Origin: Coxiellaceae bacterium
GTDB taxonomy: Bacteria > Pseudomonadota > Gammaproteobacteria > Coxiellales > Coxiellaceae
DNA length: 64,000 nucleotides
Direction of reading: 5' to 3'
Assembly (NCBI GenBank): GCA_029210045.1
Contig: JARGNX010000003.1
Location: 62,001 to 126,000, forward strand
Shown here: positions 53,636 through 62,673 of the stretch, piece after piece
How positions within the stretch are numbered: position 1 is the first letter of the stretch
How the letters are laid out: every line of letters begins with the position of its first letter
Notes under the pieces: generated by a model
What the model saw: the letters and a program-made list of their open reading frames with translations, nothing else
Told to the model about the DNA's origin: nothing
Database searches by the model: none
Position numbers and translations under genes: made by a program

Positions 53636-54631
53636 TTAAACCGCAGCGCGCAAATAATTAACGCCATCACCTTGAATACGGAAAGCTTCCGGATCTAGGT
53701 TGGCATTTTCTGCGCAGTTTTCAATCAACTGTTGATTGAGTGGTTGATGCTTTAACGCTGCTAACCAAAAACATGATGCGGTTCTTTCAGATGCGCCAAA
53801 AGGTAGCGGCACAATTCCAGCAATATACTGCTGTGAATCACCTTCATCTTTTGCTGTCATAGCTGATAGTAACGGATCATTAAACGTATCGCATGAGTCT
53901 AATAACACCACTTTTTTCTGCAAACGGTCCACTAATTCACTATCGACCGTATAGTTAGTGAAATCACCATCAGATAATAAGATTTCACTGTCACTGCCGT
54001 GTGACTCGTTATAAAAACCTTTGACGTTCTTACAGCTCATCCAGTTTTCATAAGCATGCACCGTTGGCTGTGGGCCGTCAGGGTTATTAGTTGTCATAAA
54101 AAATGGATTGTAGCCCGCCGCTTTGGCAGCATCATAGACTTTATGCACTTCATTCTTCACAGATACATCACCAGTGAAATTATTGCCTATAACAAACTGC
54201 ACGGTGGAATCAGGGCAAGTTGGAGTGTAATGCGTAGCATAGTTGGGTGACTGTTTTAAATCAGTGGGAGTGACTCGATAGTGATCGATGACGGAAGTAA
54301 CATGCTGGCCATCGTTAAGATTGATGCGCATTATGCTAGCGCCTTTGACTTTATCACTTAACAGATAGGCAATTACTGCGTTTAATTGGTGCTTTTGATT
54401 ATAAATCGTACGAATACGCACAGTCTTGTATGGACTACTGTCATTGAGGCCCAATGTCTGTTTCGCAATTTGAATCGCGCTGGCTTGTTGTTGAATGCCT
54501 TTAGTGGCTTGAGTTGCCATCAAGTGTTGAGTATGAATGTTAGGCAGCAACATATAGTTTGGTGCTGCGTTGATTGTCATTGCGGTTGCACTGCACGCCA
54601 GTGCTGTTAATGGTATGAACCATTTCTTCAT
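53636..54631 (-). CDS. Secreted caspase/gingipain-like (clan CD) protein
   Basis: 331 residues with a signal peptide (about 1-22). The central part has GFYNESHGSDSEIL with H211, and 36 residues later KKVVLLDSCDTFNDP with C247. A His-Gly followed by hydrophobic-Asp-Ser-Cys is the catalytic pair of clan CD peptidases (caspases, gingipains, clostripain); the spacing is close to that of gingipains. Four further Cys (near 141, 201, 287 and 310) could form disulfides. GAAGGAG precedes the ATG. A paralogue at 58338 lacks the His. Function unknown; protease is an inference. Confidence 0.62.
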   Translation of the reverse strand: MKKWFIPLTALACSATAMTINAAPNYMLLPNIHTQHLMATQATKGIQQQASAIQIAKQTLGLNDSSPYKTVRIRTIYNQKHQLNAVIAYLLSDKVKGASIMRINLNDGQHVTSVIDHYRVTPTDLKQSPNYATHYTPTCPDSTVQFVIGNNFTGDVSVKNEVHKVYDAAKAAGYNPFFMTTNNPDGPQPTVHAYENWMSCKNVKGFYNESHGSDSEILLSDGDFTNYTVDSELVDRLQKKVVLLDSCDTFNDPLLSAMTAKDEGDSQQYIAGIVPLPFGASERTASCFWLAALKHQPLNQQLIENCAENANLDPEAFRIQGDGVNYLRAAV

Positions 54632-54654
54632 CTATGTCTCCTTCCCAGGGTTAT

Positions 54655-54672
54655 GATACACTGCGGTGTATC
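54655..54672. promoter_or_regulatory. Inverted repeat in the divergent promoter region
   Basis: GATACAC-TGCG-GTGTATC, perfect 7-base arms, between the caspase-like gene and the antiporter gene. A short symmetrical site in a divergent promoter region is more likely an operator than a terminator. Confidence 0.5.
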
Positions 54673-54727
54673 TCGTCAAAGAGTGTATGCCAACAATTTC
54701 GCCATAACTAGGGAAACACGGTTGCAA

Positions 54728-55696
54728 ATGTCAATATCTGTCTCAGTGGTTTACATTATTGTAGGTTGTATATTGCTCGGCATTGGTGCGAATCGTTTTG
54801 TTATCTCTTCAGTAAAAATTTCTACCGTTATCGGTATGTCACCACTGGTGGCAGGTGTTGTGTTGGTTGGTTTTGGTGGTTCATTTCCTGAGATTATCGT
54901 TTCGATCATTGCCTCATTAAAAGGTCAAACACAATTAGCGGTGGGTAATGCCATTGGCTCGAATATTGTGAATGTTGGTTTGGTGCTAGGTTTTTCAGCG
55001 ATGCTGATGCCATTGCATGTGCATCGCCATTGTTTTCGGCGTGACTATCCACTGTTATTAGTCACCATGATTGTCTCAGCTTTACTGGTAATGAATGATT
55101 ATCTATCACGTCTTGATGGTGTGATTTTATTAGTGTTATTGCTGATTTATTTAGTCTATATGATTGTGTTTGTTGCCAAGCGACATCCTGAAGATATTGA
55201 AGTGGAAGGCGAGGCAGGCACTGAAGAGAAGCCATCAATAGGCTGGAATATTTTTTGGTGGTTAGTGGGTTTGGGGCTGTTGTTTGTTAGCTCGGAATTA
55301 TTGGTAACAGGTGCATCTAGCATAGCTAGCCATTTTGGTATCAGTGAATTAACGATTGGTTTAACGGTGGTGGCGGTTGGAACGTCATTGCCGGAGTTTG
55401 CGACAACAGCTTACAGTGCGCTTAAGAAACATCATGAAATTGCCATGGGCAATGTATTAGGCTCGAATATTTTTAATTTACTTGCGGTGATGGCTATGCC
55501 TGCATTGATCGCGCCAGGTAAGTTATCGACGCAATTATTAACGCGTGATTTTCCGGTAATGGTGGGCATTATGTTATTAAGTTGGTTATTGGCTTGGCTG
55601 CCGCCGCGCAAAAGATTACTGGGGCGCCTTGATGGCTTGGTTTTATTTGCGGTGTATATTCTTTATCTGGTAGGTCTATGTGTTGGTTGGATTTGA
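54728..55696 (+). CDS. Calcium/sodium antiporter, YrbG family
   Basis: 322-residue inner-membrane CaCA-family exchanger with about ten helices. The two inverted alpha repeats are visible: GFGGSFPEIIVSIIASLKG with AVGNAIGSNIVNVG in the first half, and AVGTSLPEFATTAYSALKK with AMGNVLGSNIFN in the second. ATG 54728 gives the start expected for YrbG; the frame extends upstream to 54653 without a ribosome site. The ion may be Ca2+ or K+; the first repeat has GSFPE rather than the usual GTSxPE. Tail to tail with nsrR. Confidence 0.88.
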   Translation: MSISVSVVYIIVGCILLGIGANRFVISSVKISTVIGMSPLVAGVVLVGFGGSFPEIIVSIIASLKGQTQLAVGNAIGSNIVNVGLVLGFSAMLMPLHVHRHCFRRDYPLLLVTMIVSALLVMNDYLSRLDGVILLVLLLIYLVYMIVFVAKRHPEDIEVEGEAGTEEKPSIGWNIFWWLVGLGLLFVSSELLVTGASSIASHFGISELTIGLTVVAVGTSLPEFATTAYSALKKHHEIAMGNVLGSNIFNLLAVMAMPALIAPGKLSTQLLTRDFPVMVGIMLLSWLLAWLPPRKRLLGRLDGLVLFAVYILYLVGLCVGWI

Positions 55697-55700
55697 TTTG

Positions 55701-56135
55701 CTATTGTATGTGTAGTAATTGAGTTAGCTGTTGATGATTGTGAATGATGTCCTTCAGTGTGTATTGCTCTAAGGTTTGTATAAAGTTGTTTGTTGCTTCA
55801 TGAAGAATATTCTTGAGTTGGCAGGCGGGTGCTATGACACACTTACCATTGGCTTTATCGAAGCATTCAACAATATAAAAGTTAGGTTCCAGTTTTCGTA
55901 TTAAGTTTCCAAGGTTAAGCTGATCGGGAGCTATGTTCAGTTGCAGTCCACCACCTTTACCTCTGAACGTTTTTACGATATTGAGCTGACTTAAACGTTG
56001 AACCACTTTCATTAAATGGCTCTTGGAGATATTGTAGCTCTCGGCGATTTCCAAGATCGTGGATGTTTTATCGTTGCGCAGCGCGAGATAAATCAATGTG
56101 CGTAGCGCGTAATCAGTGAATTGTGTGAGTTGCAT
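55701..56135 (-). CDS. nsrR: NsrR, nitric-oxide-sensing Rrf2 repressor
   Basis: 144 residues. N-terminal winged helix (MQLTQFTDYALRTLIYL), then the cluster-binding cysteines C91, C99, C105 in VECFDKANGKCVIAPACQL; D8, the fourth ligand in the Streptomyces protein, is also present. This spacing fits NsrR rather than IscR. GAGGA precedes ATG 56135; the longer frame to 56186 is less likely. It is divergent from the globin/reductase genes, with an NsrR site between. Confidence 0.9.
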   Translation of the reverse strand: MQLTQFTDYALRTLIYLALRNDKTSTILEIAESYNISKSHLMKVVQRLSQLNIVKTFRGKGGGLQLNIAPDQLNLGNLIRKLEPNFYIVECFDKANGKCVIAPACQLKNILHEATNNFIQTLEQYTLKDIIHNHQQLTQLLHIQ

Positions 56136-56181
56136 AACAGGTATCCTCGCCAAAAGGTTGCAAATTAGACTCAGAGCATAT

Positions 56182-56204
56182 AACATTCATTTTAAATACA
56201 TCTT
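56182..56204. promoter_or_regulatory. NsrR operator
   Basis: Twenty of 23 positions match the E. coli NsrR palindrome: first half AACATTCATTT, second half AAATACATCTT around the central T. It lies 46 bases upstream of nsrR and 31 bases upstream of the globin gene, so it can serve both directions. Confidence 0.85.
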
Positions 56205-56235
56205 ATACCATACTTATTGTTAGGAGCAATACATT

Positions 56236-56607
56236 ATGAGCGACTCTACATTATTTGAAAGATTAGGCGGTCAAGATGCAGTGAATACTGCTGTGGATAT
56301 CTTTTACCGTAAGGTACTGGCTGATGATCGTGTCAATTACTTCTTTGAAGGTGTTGATATGGAAAAACAAATCCAAAAACAAAAAGGTTTTTTGACGATG
56401 GTTTTTGGCGGTCCTAATAATTATACCGGCAAGGACATGCGTGAAGGTCATAAGCATTTAATTGAAAAAGGTCTTAATGATTCACACGTTGATGCCATTA
56501 TTGAGCTTCTAGGTGGTACGCTAAAAGAATTAGGTGCAGCAGATGCGGATATTGAGCAAGTAGCAGCTATTGCTAATAGCGTTCGCGATGATGTGCTAGA
56601 CCGTTAA
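56236..56607 (+). CDS. Group 1 truncated haemoglobin
   Basis: 123 residues with the 2-on-2 globin layout: LFERLGGQDAVNTAVDIFY at the N-terminus, VNYFFEGVDM, and the proximal His in MREGHKHLIE (F helix). With the adjacent reductase it probably turns NO and O2 into nitrate. AGGAG precedes the ATG. The next gene starts 4 bases after its stop. Confidence 0.92.
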   Translation: MSDSTLFERLGGQDAVNTAVDIFYRKVLADDRVNYFFEGVDMEKQIQKQKGFLTMVFGGPNNYTGKDMREGHKHLIEKGLNDSHVDAIIELLGGTLKELGAADADIEQVAAIANSVRDDVLDR

Positions 56608-56611
56608 TCTT

Positions 56612-57577
56612 ATGGCGGTTCTTCGTTATAACAACCAAAGTTATACGGCTAATGATAGTGCAGAGACTGTGCTTGATACACTATTGAGTCATGGGGTTGA
56701 TTTTCCCCACTCATGCAAAATAGGGACATGCCAGTCATGTCTCGTTAAATTAGTTGATGGTGAAGTATCCGCCGATTCGCAGAAAGGACTCAAGCCAACA
56801 TTGGCAGCAAAAGATTACTTTCTTGCGTGTCAGTGTAAGCTTGAAAGTGACATGACCATAGCGCTTCCAGCGCAAGACGAAACAGCGGTGGCTTCAAAGG
56901 TCGTGTCACTGTCGATGCTCAATCATAACGTGATGCGTGTGCGATTAGCCATAGATAACCCTGATGACATGAAAGCCGGTCAATACATTAGTCTCGTTGC
57001 ACCAGAAAATATAATTCGCAGTTATTCGATTGCGAACGTGCCAGCAGAATACATTGAGTTGCATGTAAAATTGATTCCAGATGGGTTAATGAGCAGTTGG
57101 TTGAGTCAGCAAGCTAAAGTAGGCTCGCCTGTTTTTATTAGGGGCCCTGTAGGTGATTGTTTTTATTATAATCCTCAGCATGCGTCATTTCCGATCGTGT
57201 TAGCAGGGACGGGCACAGGATTGGCGCCACTCGTGGGTATCGTCAAGGATGCTATAGCAAATGAGCATGATGGTGAAATCATACTGATACATGGTGGTGT
57301 TGATAAGACTGATTTGTATCTGCATGAGGCGCTTAATAAATTACAACAAACACATTCAAATTTTACCTATGTACCTTGCACGTTAAAACCCAGCGCTAAC
57401 ATAAGTCAAGAGGCTATTGCAGATGTGCTTGTTGAGCAGCTTAAAAATATTGTTAACGACGTGCAGCTCTTTGTCTGTGGCCCGGAAGAGACCACTAAAA
57501 AAATGAAATTAAAAGCCTTTTTAGCTGGGGTGCCGTCTGCTTCAATTTACAGTGATGCTTTCATAACACCTAAATAA
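56612..57577 (+). CDS. Ferredoxin-NAD(P)H reductase with N-terminal 2Fe-2S domain
   Basis: 321 residues. Plant-type 2Fe-2S domain (about 1-90) with CKIGTCQSCLVKLVDG and a fourth Cys in FLACQC; FAD domain with RSYSIANV (about 140); NAD domain with GTGTGLAPLVGIV and the C-terminal CGPEE. Same plan as BenC/phenol hydroxylase reductases. Translation is nearly coupled to the globin, so it is the likely electron donor for it (inference), an analogue of the reductase part of Hmp. Confidence 0.9.
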   Translation: MAVLRYNNQSYTANDSAETVLDTLLSHGVDFPHSCKIGTCQSCLVKLVDGEVSADSQKGLKPTLAAKDYFLACQCKLESDMTIALPAQDETAVASKVVSLSMLNHNVMRVRLAIDNPDDMKAGQYISLVAPENIIRSYSIANVPAEYIELHVKLIPDGLMSSWLSQQAKVGSPVFIRGPVGDCFYYNPQHASFPIVLAGTGTGLAPLVGIVKDAIANEHDGEIILIHGGVDKTDLYLHEALNKLQQTHSNFTYVPCTLKPSANISQEAIADVLVEQLKNIVNDVQLFVCGPEETTKKMKLKAFLAGVPSASIYSDAFITPK

Positions 57578-57606
57578 TAGTTGTGCTGACAAGACTTAGG
57601 TGTTTG

Positions 57607-58323
57607 CTAAAGCCAGTCGCTGATGGCGGTTTGAAATGAATCGCGTGCTTTCACTAGCTGCCACCACAAGGCCAAGCGCGATGCGGGGCTAGTAAAGCAA
57701 CGTTCCAATAAATCGAGTTCTTCTAAGCGATTAAAGCTTGGAATCCAAGCAGCGTCTGCCAAGGTCATATGTTCATCAATTAAAAATGGGCCGGGTGATA
57801 GGTCAATAACACGGCGTAATTTATCGAATACGCGTTGCACTTCTTGCAAAGCCAGTTTGCCATCGCAGTGTCCATCGCGCGCATCGAGTAATAGCATTTT
57901 ACGTGAAGCCATGGGGTGTGCAGCGGCCTTGGCTTCCAGCTCTTCTTTTGAGCGTGAGTTGGAGGATTTTGTTGGATTATTAAATTGAGTGAGCGTGCGT
58001 AAGAATGGATGATGCAGTTCTGTTGCCCATTGTGCAACGGTGCGCATTAATGCACAGCGTTGTAATGATGCCGGTTTCATTGCCGGTTCTGGGTGCGAGT
58101 CATCAAGGTATTCGTTAATCACATTGCTTTCGGTGATGATCCAGTCATCATCAGCTAACGCCGGTACCACACCGTCGGGATTGACCGCTAAGTAAAGTGG
58201 AGATAGATTTTCCCCTACTTTAGTGTCAATGATTTTACTTTGCCAATCAATTTTTTTTTCGGCTAAGCATAATCGGACCTTTTGCGAGCAAGACGACGTC
58301 TTGGCGTGGTACAACGTTAGCAT
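57607..58323 (-). CDS. Glutathione S-transferase
   Basis: 238 residues. Thioredoxin-like N-domain (MLTLYHAKTSSCSQKVRLCL, with Ser/Cys near the active site; ITESNVINEYLDD for glutathione binding) and an all-helical C-domain (LIDEHMTLADAAWIPSFNRL). Start and length fit the GST superfamily; subclass unclear. It lies just upstream, in the direction of transcription on the minus strand, of nothing related; it follows the secreted paralogue by 14 bases, so they may share a message. Confidence 0.88.
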   Translation of the reverse strand: MLTLYHAKTSSCSQKVRLCLAEKKIDWQSKIIDTKVGENLSPLYLAVNPDGVVPALADDDWIITESNVINEYLDDSHPEPAMKPASLQRCALMRTVAQWATELHHPFLRTLTQFNNPTKSSNSRSKEELEAKAAAHPMASRKMLLLDARDGHCDGKLALQEVQRVFDKLRRVIDLSPGPFLIDEHMTLADAAWIPSFNRLEELDLLERCFTSPASRLALWWQLVKARDSFQTAISDWL

Positions 58324-58337
58324 AGTGATTTCCTTAT

Positions 58338-59282
58338 TTACTTACCAAACACTTCATCGTTGGTGCCACCAAAGCCCCATTGATCTTGGCTAGTTGCTGG
58401 ATCATCGTCGAGTTTAACGCAACGCTTAAACGCATGCGTGATATTCTCACCGGCGATCGAGCCTTCCATCGCACATTGTGCCGCGCGATCGCTAGGACCA
58501 ATCAATAGGTCATTAATACCTGCCGCATATTTTTGTGCGCCAGCGCTATCAATCACCGCGCTTTTCATCGGGTCATTAAACGCTTCACAGGCTAACCAAA
58601 AGTTAGTGACGTGTTGACGGAATGCGCCTTTGAGTGTGGTTTCGAAATCTTCATGAGAGACCACGCCATCATGGGTAGTAATGATTTGTGGATTAGCATC
58701 GCCATCATAAAAATTACCAATCACTTTTGGGCAAGACATATAATTGATGTAGCTTTGTGTTGTGGCATTTTCGACTAGCAGGCGCACAGTTTTAAGGCCG
58801 GCTGCCTCGGCATGATCAGCTACGTCTTTAGTAATATCTTGCTCTAGTTGCATGGCGTTAGGAGCAAAGGCAATAAATTGCACCTTAGGATCAGGGCACA
58901 CGGCTTTAGTCAGATGCGGTTGTTGAGCAATATCTTGCGCCGTCATATGGTAGTTGTGTTGTAAGCTACCAATGGCTTGATACTGATTATTAATATTTAA
59001 GCGCGCTACTTCCACTTTATGGAACTTCTTCGAGAATAAATACATCAACACATAGCTTGGCGCATGTGATTTTGTGTGAATTACTTGTGTTTTAATCGCG
59101 CGATAGTCGGCGGTATATACATTGTTTTTTACCAGTTGAGCAATTTTATCGATAGGTGCTGCTGAGTTACCGTGCGATGTATTAAACATCGTGATCGGTG
59201 TGCTGGCAATAGCTGTTGTTACTGCACTAGCTAATACGGCGGCACTTAAAAGGGTTTTTGTTGCGGGAAATTTATTGGACAC
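58338..59282 (-). CDS. Secreted paralogue of the caspase-like protein, His lost
   Basis: 314 residues with signal peptide (about 1-26); GTG start at 59282 with AGGAG 7 bases upstream. It aligns with the 53636 protein throughout (CPDPKVQFIAF; YINYMSCPKVIGNFY; ACEAFNDPMKSAV; GPSDRAAQCAM). The Cys of the clan CD pair is kept (WLACEAFNDP), but the His-Gly is not: the place of ESHGSDSEIL reads YDGDANPQII. So it is probably inactive as a protease, or acts as a partner. Function unknown. Confidence 0.62.
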   Translation of the reverse strand: MSNKFPATKTLLSAAVLASAVTTAIASTPITMFNTSHGNSAAPIDKIAQLVKNNVYTADYRAIKTQVIHTKSHAPSYVLMYLFSKKFHKVEVARLNINNQYQAIGSLQHNYHMTAQDIAQQPHLTKAVCPDPKVQFIAFAPNAMQLEQDITKDVADHAEAAGLKTVRLLVENATTQSYINYMSCPKVIGNFYDGDANPQIITTHDGVVSHEDFETTLKGAFRQHVTNFWLACEAFNDPMKSAVIDSAGAQKYAAGINDLLIGPSDRAAQCAMEGSIAGENITHAFKRCVKLDDDPATSQDQWGFGGTNDEVFGK

Positions 59283-59475
59283 ACTATTCTCCTGAATTCC
59301 TTGTTAAATAACAGGATCATTGTTGCGGGTAATTAGTGCTTTGTAAAGAATAAGAAAGACTGCTTTAAATTTGATGAATTTTTTCTGCTATGTCTTAATT
59401 CGATGGTCTTAAGTTCGTTTCCGTGCCCTGAGCTGGGAGTTCGATTCTTGAGGGTTAGCATTTATAGGCGAATGA

Positions 59476-59588
59476 GCTAAAGGGCGTAAAAGAAAAAGCC
59501 CGGCAGGGGGTGTGGTTGTTGGATTCTTGCCGCATAGTTTTAAATGGCAGATGCGCTAAAGGGCGTAAAAGAAAAAGCCCGGCAGGGG
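59476..59588. repeat. 34-base direct repeat, 79-base period
   Basis: GCTAAAGGGCGTAAAAGAAA continuing to CCCGGCAGGGG, at 59476-59509 and 59555-59588, identical. Only the second copy has the closing arm of the terminator stem after it, so the first looks like a truncated duplicate. Confidence 0.85.
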
Positions 59589-59599
59589 AGCCGGGCTTT
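59574..59599. terminator. Terminator hairpin
   Basis: Stem AAAGCCCGGC / GCCGGGCTTT with loop AGGGGA. A-run on one side and T-run on the other make it usable in both directions. No gene ends directly before it, so the transcript it stops is unclear. Confidence 0.7.
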
Positions 59600-59772
59600 C
59601 GTGCTAACAAGTCTTACTTTTTTTGGGGGTTTACATTTCTCACTATTTATCCTACGCCTGAGGTGGGGGTGTGTCAATACTTGCCACCTTTGGTGGGATG
59701 GTTGTCATTCCGAAAATTGCACAGCAATTGTCCTTGATGCCAAGACAAGGGGCTGGGGTTGCTACTATTCCC

Positions 59773-59843
59773 GTCATTGCTAGCTTGCCCCGGGCAAGGA
59801 CCCGGGGTCAGATTGCTTCGTCGTGAACTCCTCGCAATGACGT
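59773..59843. repeat. Dispersed palindromic repeat (copy 5)
   Basis: GTCATTGCTAGCTTGCCCCG, then an inner palindrome CCCCGGGCAAGGACCCGGGG, and CTCCTCGCAATGACG at the end, the complement of the GTCATTGCGAGGAG unit at 27125. It folds into a long hairpin. Confidence 0.8.
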
Positions 59844-60000
59844 ACTCCGAAGGGGCGGTAGCCGCCTTGGGCTGTTGTTCAATTGTTCAATCGTCGCTGA
59901 TCAATATTTACTCAACACAAAGAGTGAGGTAAATAATGATTAACGTGCGCATTAGCGGTATCCTTGTCGGAAATTGTTTTCTTGATCATTTGCTTATATG

Positions 60001-60052
60001 ACTGGACCCCGGATCAAGTCCAGGGTGACAAGTAAAAGTCCGGCGTGACAAG
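60001..60052. repeat. Dispersed repeat (copy 6)
   Basis: ACTGGACCCCGGATCAAGTC followed by CAGGGTGACAAG and a variant GTCCGGCGTGACAAG. Resembles the element at 44338. It lies within 25 bases of the start of the SDR gene. Confidence 0.7.
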
Positions 60053-60075
60053 ATAAGTTAAACAAAGGCGTACAG

Positions 60076-60906
60076 ATGACTAAAAAAAATATCCTAATTA
60101 CGGGTTGTTCTTCAGGTATTGGTTTAGCTTGTGTTAAGCAATTGCTTGATCGAGGGGAGAATGTATTTGCTACGGCGCGTAAGCCTGAAGATTTGGACAA
60201 GTTAAAAGCATTGGGTGCGACCGCTATACATATGGAGTTGAGCAATGAAGATTCGATCCAAGCGTGTATGAAGCAAGTGATTGAGCAGGGCGATGGCAAG
60301 ATTGATGTGTTGATCAATAATGCGGGTGCTGCCGTGCCGGGAGCTGTTGAAGATTTGAGCACTTCGGCGTTGCATCGCCAATTTCAGATTAATGTATTTG
60401 GCACGATGGAATTAACCCGTTTGGTGATTCCTTATATGCGTGATCAGCGGCGCGGCAGAATTATTTTTGTCAGTTCGATATTGGCTATCTTGACGATGCA
60501 GTGTCGCGGTGCGTATTCAGCTAGCAAGCATGCGTTGGAAAGTTTTGTACGGGCGATGCGCATGGAGCTCAAAGACACTCCTATTAAAGTGATCTCATTT
60601 CGGCCGGGTGCGATTCGTACCGAGTTTCGAGCCAATGCCAAGCAGGCATTTGCTGAGCATGTGGATAGTAAAGACAGTCACCATAAAGATTTGTACAAAC
60701 GATACAATCGACAGGATTTTGATAAGCTCCACAAACCGTTACCATTTTCGTTGACGGCAGAGAAAGCAGCTGAAAAGATCGTTAAGGTCGTTTACCTGGA
60801 TAAGCCTAAGCCGATGTATTATGTCACTTTTGCGGCGCATTTGATGTCATGGCTATCACGCTGCTTGCCAGAACGCTGTATTGATTGGATAATGCAGCGA
60901 TTCTAG
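60076..60906 (+). CDS. Short-chain dehydrogenase/reductase
   Basis: 276 residues. NAD(P) motif TGCSSGIG (about 9-16), NNAG in VLINNAGAA, catalytic YSASKHALE (Tyr-x-x-x-Lys). Classical SDR; substrate unknown. The C-terminus has a hydrophobic AAHLMSWLSRCLPERC stretch, as in retinol/steroid-type SDRs that associate with membranes. AAAGG precedes the ATG. Separated from proS by 36 bases. Confidence 0.88.
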   Translation: MTKKNILITGCSSGIGLACVKQLLDRGENVFATARKPEDLDKLKALGATAIHMELSNEDSIQACMKQVIEQGDGKIDVLINNAGAAVPGAVEDLSTSALHRQFQINVFGTMELTRLVIPYMRDQRRGRIIFVSSILAILTMQCRGAYSASKHALESFVRAMRMELKDTPIKVISFRPGAIRTEFRANAKQAFAEHVDSKDSHHKDLYKRYNRQDFDKLHKPLPFSLTAEKAAEKIVKVVYLDKPKPMYYVTFAAHLMSWLSRCLPERCIDWIMQRF

Positions 60907-60942
60907 CTAGATTTTGCAAACAATGAACAAGAGAAAGGCACT

Positions 60943-62661
60943 ATGACTCGCACTTCCGAATACTTATTAAGTACAACTCGTGAGACCCCAGCTGATGCTG
61001 AGTTGGTCAGTCATCAATTGATGTTACGTGCGGGTATGATCCGCAAAGTGGCGAGTGGCATTTATACCTGGTTGCCGTTGGGTTACCGTGTATTGCGACG
61101 CGTCGAGAATGTGATTCGGCACGCCATGGACGAAACCGGTGCGATGGAGATGTTAATGCCGTCAGTGCAACCGGCGGAGTTGTGGCAAGAGTCGGGTCGT
61201 TGGGCGAAGTATGGTCCTGAGTTATTGCGCATTACAGATCGTAATGATCGTGAGTTTTGTTATGGCCCAACGCATGAAGAAATCATTGCTGATGCTGTGC
61301 GTAACGATATTAGAAGTTATAAGCAATTGCCTATATCGTTTTATCAAATTCAAACCAAGTTTCGTGATGAGATTCGTCCGCGCTTTGGTGTGATGCGTTC
61401 GCGTGAGTTTATTATGAAAGATGCATATTCGTTTCATATGGACCAAGAGTCGATGGCCAAAACTTATGAAACCATGTATCAAGCATACTGCAATATTTTC
61501 ACGCGCTTGGGTTTAAATTACCGTGCGGTGTTGGCAGATTCGGGTGCTATTGGTGGTAAGACTTCACATGAATTCCAAGTGTTGGCACAGTCGGGTGAAG
61601 ATGTGATTGCTTATTGTGGCAAGAGTGATTATGCGGCGAATGTCGAACGTGCTGAGGCGTTAGCACCGACAACACCGGAAGTGGATTTGGATGCGGCTGA
61701 GAAGATGGTAAAGGTGGAAACACCTAACTGTAAAACTATGCAAGACGTAGCTGATTTTTTTGATGAGCCGTTAGCGCGTGGCATAAAAACGTTAATGGTT
61801 AAAGGTGAAGAACAACCATTGGTAGCGTTGGTGCTGCGTGGTGACCACAGTTTAAATGATATCAAAGCGACGGCTTGTGCTGAGGTGGCGCGCCCATTAC
61901 AAATGGCCGATGAAGCAGAAGTGAAAGCAGCTTTGGGTTGTGGCTTTGGTTCGTTGGGCCCGATTGGTTTGGATATTCCAGTGATTATCGATCGAGATGC
62001 GGCGGTATTAGTTGATTTCAGTGCGGGTGCAAATGAAGACGGCTACCACTATCAGCATGTGCATTGGGAGCGAGATCAGCCTCGTAAGGTTGTAGCGGAT
62101 TTGCGTAATGTGGTTGACGGTGATTTGAGTCCGGATGGTGAGGGCAGCTTGACGTTGGTGCGTGGTATTGAGGTGGGTCACATTTTCCAAAACGATGATG
62201 TCTACACCAAATCGATGGGCGTGTCGGTGCTAAATGAAAATGGTAAGAACGTTACCTTATTAAGTGGTTGCTATGGTATTGGCGTGACGCGTATTGTCGC
62301 CGCTGCGATTGAGCAACATCATGATGAGCGTGGTATTGTTTGGCCAGATGCGATGGCGCCATTTGAAATCGCATTATTGCCGATGCAGATGCATAAATCA
62401 TATCGCGTAAAGCAAGCAGCTGAACAATTATACGGTGAGTTGTGTACGGCGGGTTACGATGTATTATTTGATGACCGCAAAGAGCGACCAGGCATTATGT
62501 TTGCGGATAGTGATTTGATTGGTATTCCGCATCGTGTTGTTGTCAGTGAATCAGGCTTGGATGATGGTACAATCGAATATAAATCACGCCGCACCGGTGT
62601 AATTGAGCATTTACCGTTCAATGATATTTTGGCAGCATTGGCTGAACGGGTTGGCATATAA
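60943..62661 (+). CDS. proS: Prolyl-tRNA synthetase
   Basis: Charges tRNA-Pro. Bacterial-type ProS of 572 residues: class II motif 1 region ([17 protein letters not shown]), motif 2 ([18 protein letters not shown]), an inserted editing domain (about 220-385) that clears mischarged Ala, motif 3 ([17 protein letters not shown]), and a C-terminal anticodon domain. GAGAAAGG precedes the ATG. Twelve bases before tolA, so proS and tolA may share a message. Confidence 0.97.
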   Translation: MTRTSEYLLSTTRETPADAELVSHQLMLRAGMIRKVASGIYTWLPLGYRVLRRVENVIRHAMDETGAMEMLMPSVQPAELWQESGRWAKYGPELLRITDRNDREFCYGPTHEEIIADAVRNDIRSYKQLPISFYQIQTKFRDEIRPRFGVMRSREFIMKDAYSFHMDQESMAKTYETMYQAYCNIFTRLGLNYRAVLADSGAIGGKTSHEFQVLAQSGEDVIAYCGKSDYAANVERAEALAPTTPEVDLDAAEKMVKVETPNCKTMQDVADFFDEPLARGIKTLMVKGEEQPLVALVLRGDHSLNDIKATACAEVARPLQMADEAEVKAALGCGFGSLGPIGLDIPVIIDRDAAVLVDFSAGANEDGYHYQHVHWERDQPRKVVADLRNVVDGDLSPDGEGSLTLVRGIEVGHIFQNDDVYTKSMGVSVLNENGKNVTLLSGCYGIGVTRIVAAAIEQHHDERGIVWPDAMAPFEIALLPMQMHKSYRVKQAAEQLYGELCTAGYDVLFDDRKERPGIMFADSDLIGIPHRVVVSESGLDDGTIEYKSRRTGVIEHLPFNDILAALAERVGI

Positions 62662-62673
62662 ATTGGAGCCAGG

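Larger units (their letters stand above)
59283..60075. other. 793-base gap without a convincing gene
   Basis: Holds a 34-base direct repeat (59476-59509 and 59555-59588), a terminator hairpin (59574-59599), and two dispersed repeat copies (59773-59843, 60001-60052). Frames of 75-80 codons cross the repeats but have no ribosome site and consist largely of repeat sequence, so I do not call them. No tRNA fold was found. Confidence 0.6.

Noticed and set aside
59430-59480. GAGTTCGATTC resembling a tRNA T-arm
   Set aside because: The supposed T-stem does not pair, and no anticodon or acceptor stem could be built around it.
59504-59783. Frames of 75-80 codons in the gap before the SDR gene
   Set aside because: They run through the direct repeat, terminator and dispersed repeats and have no ribosome site.
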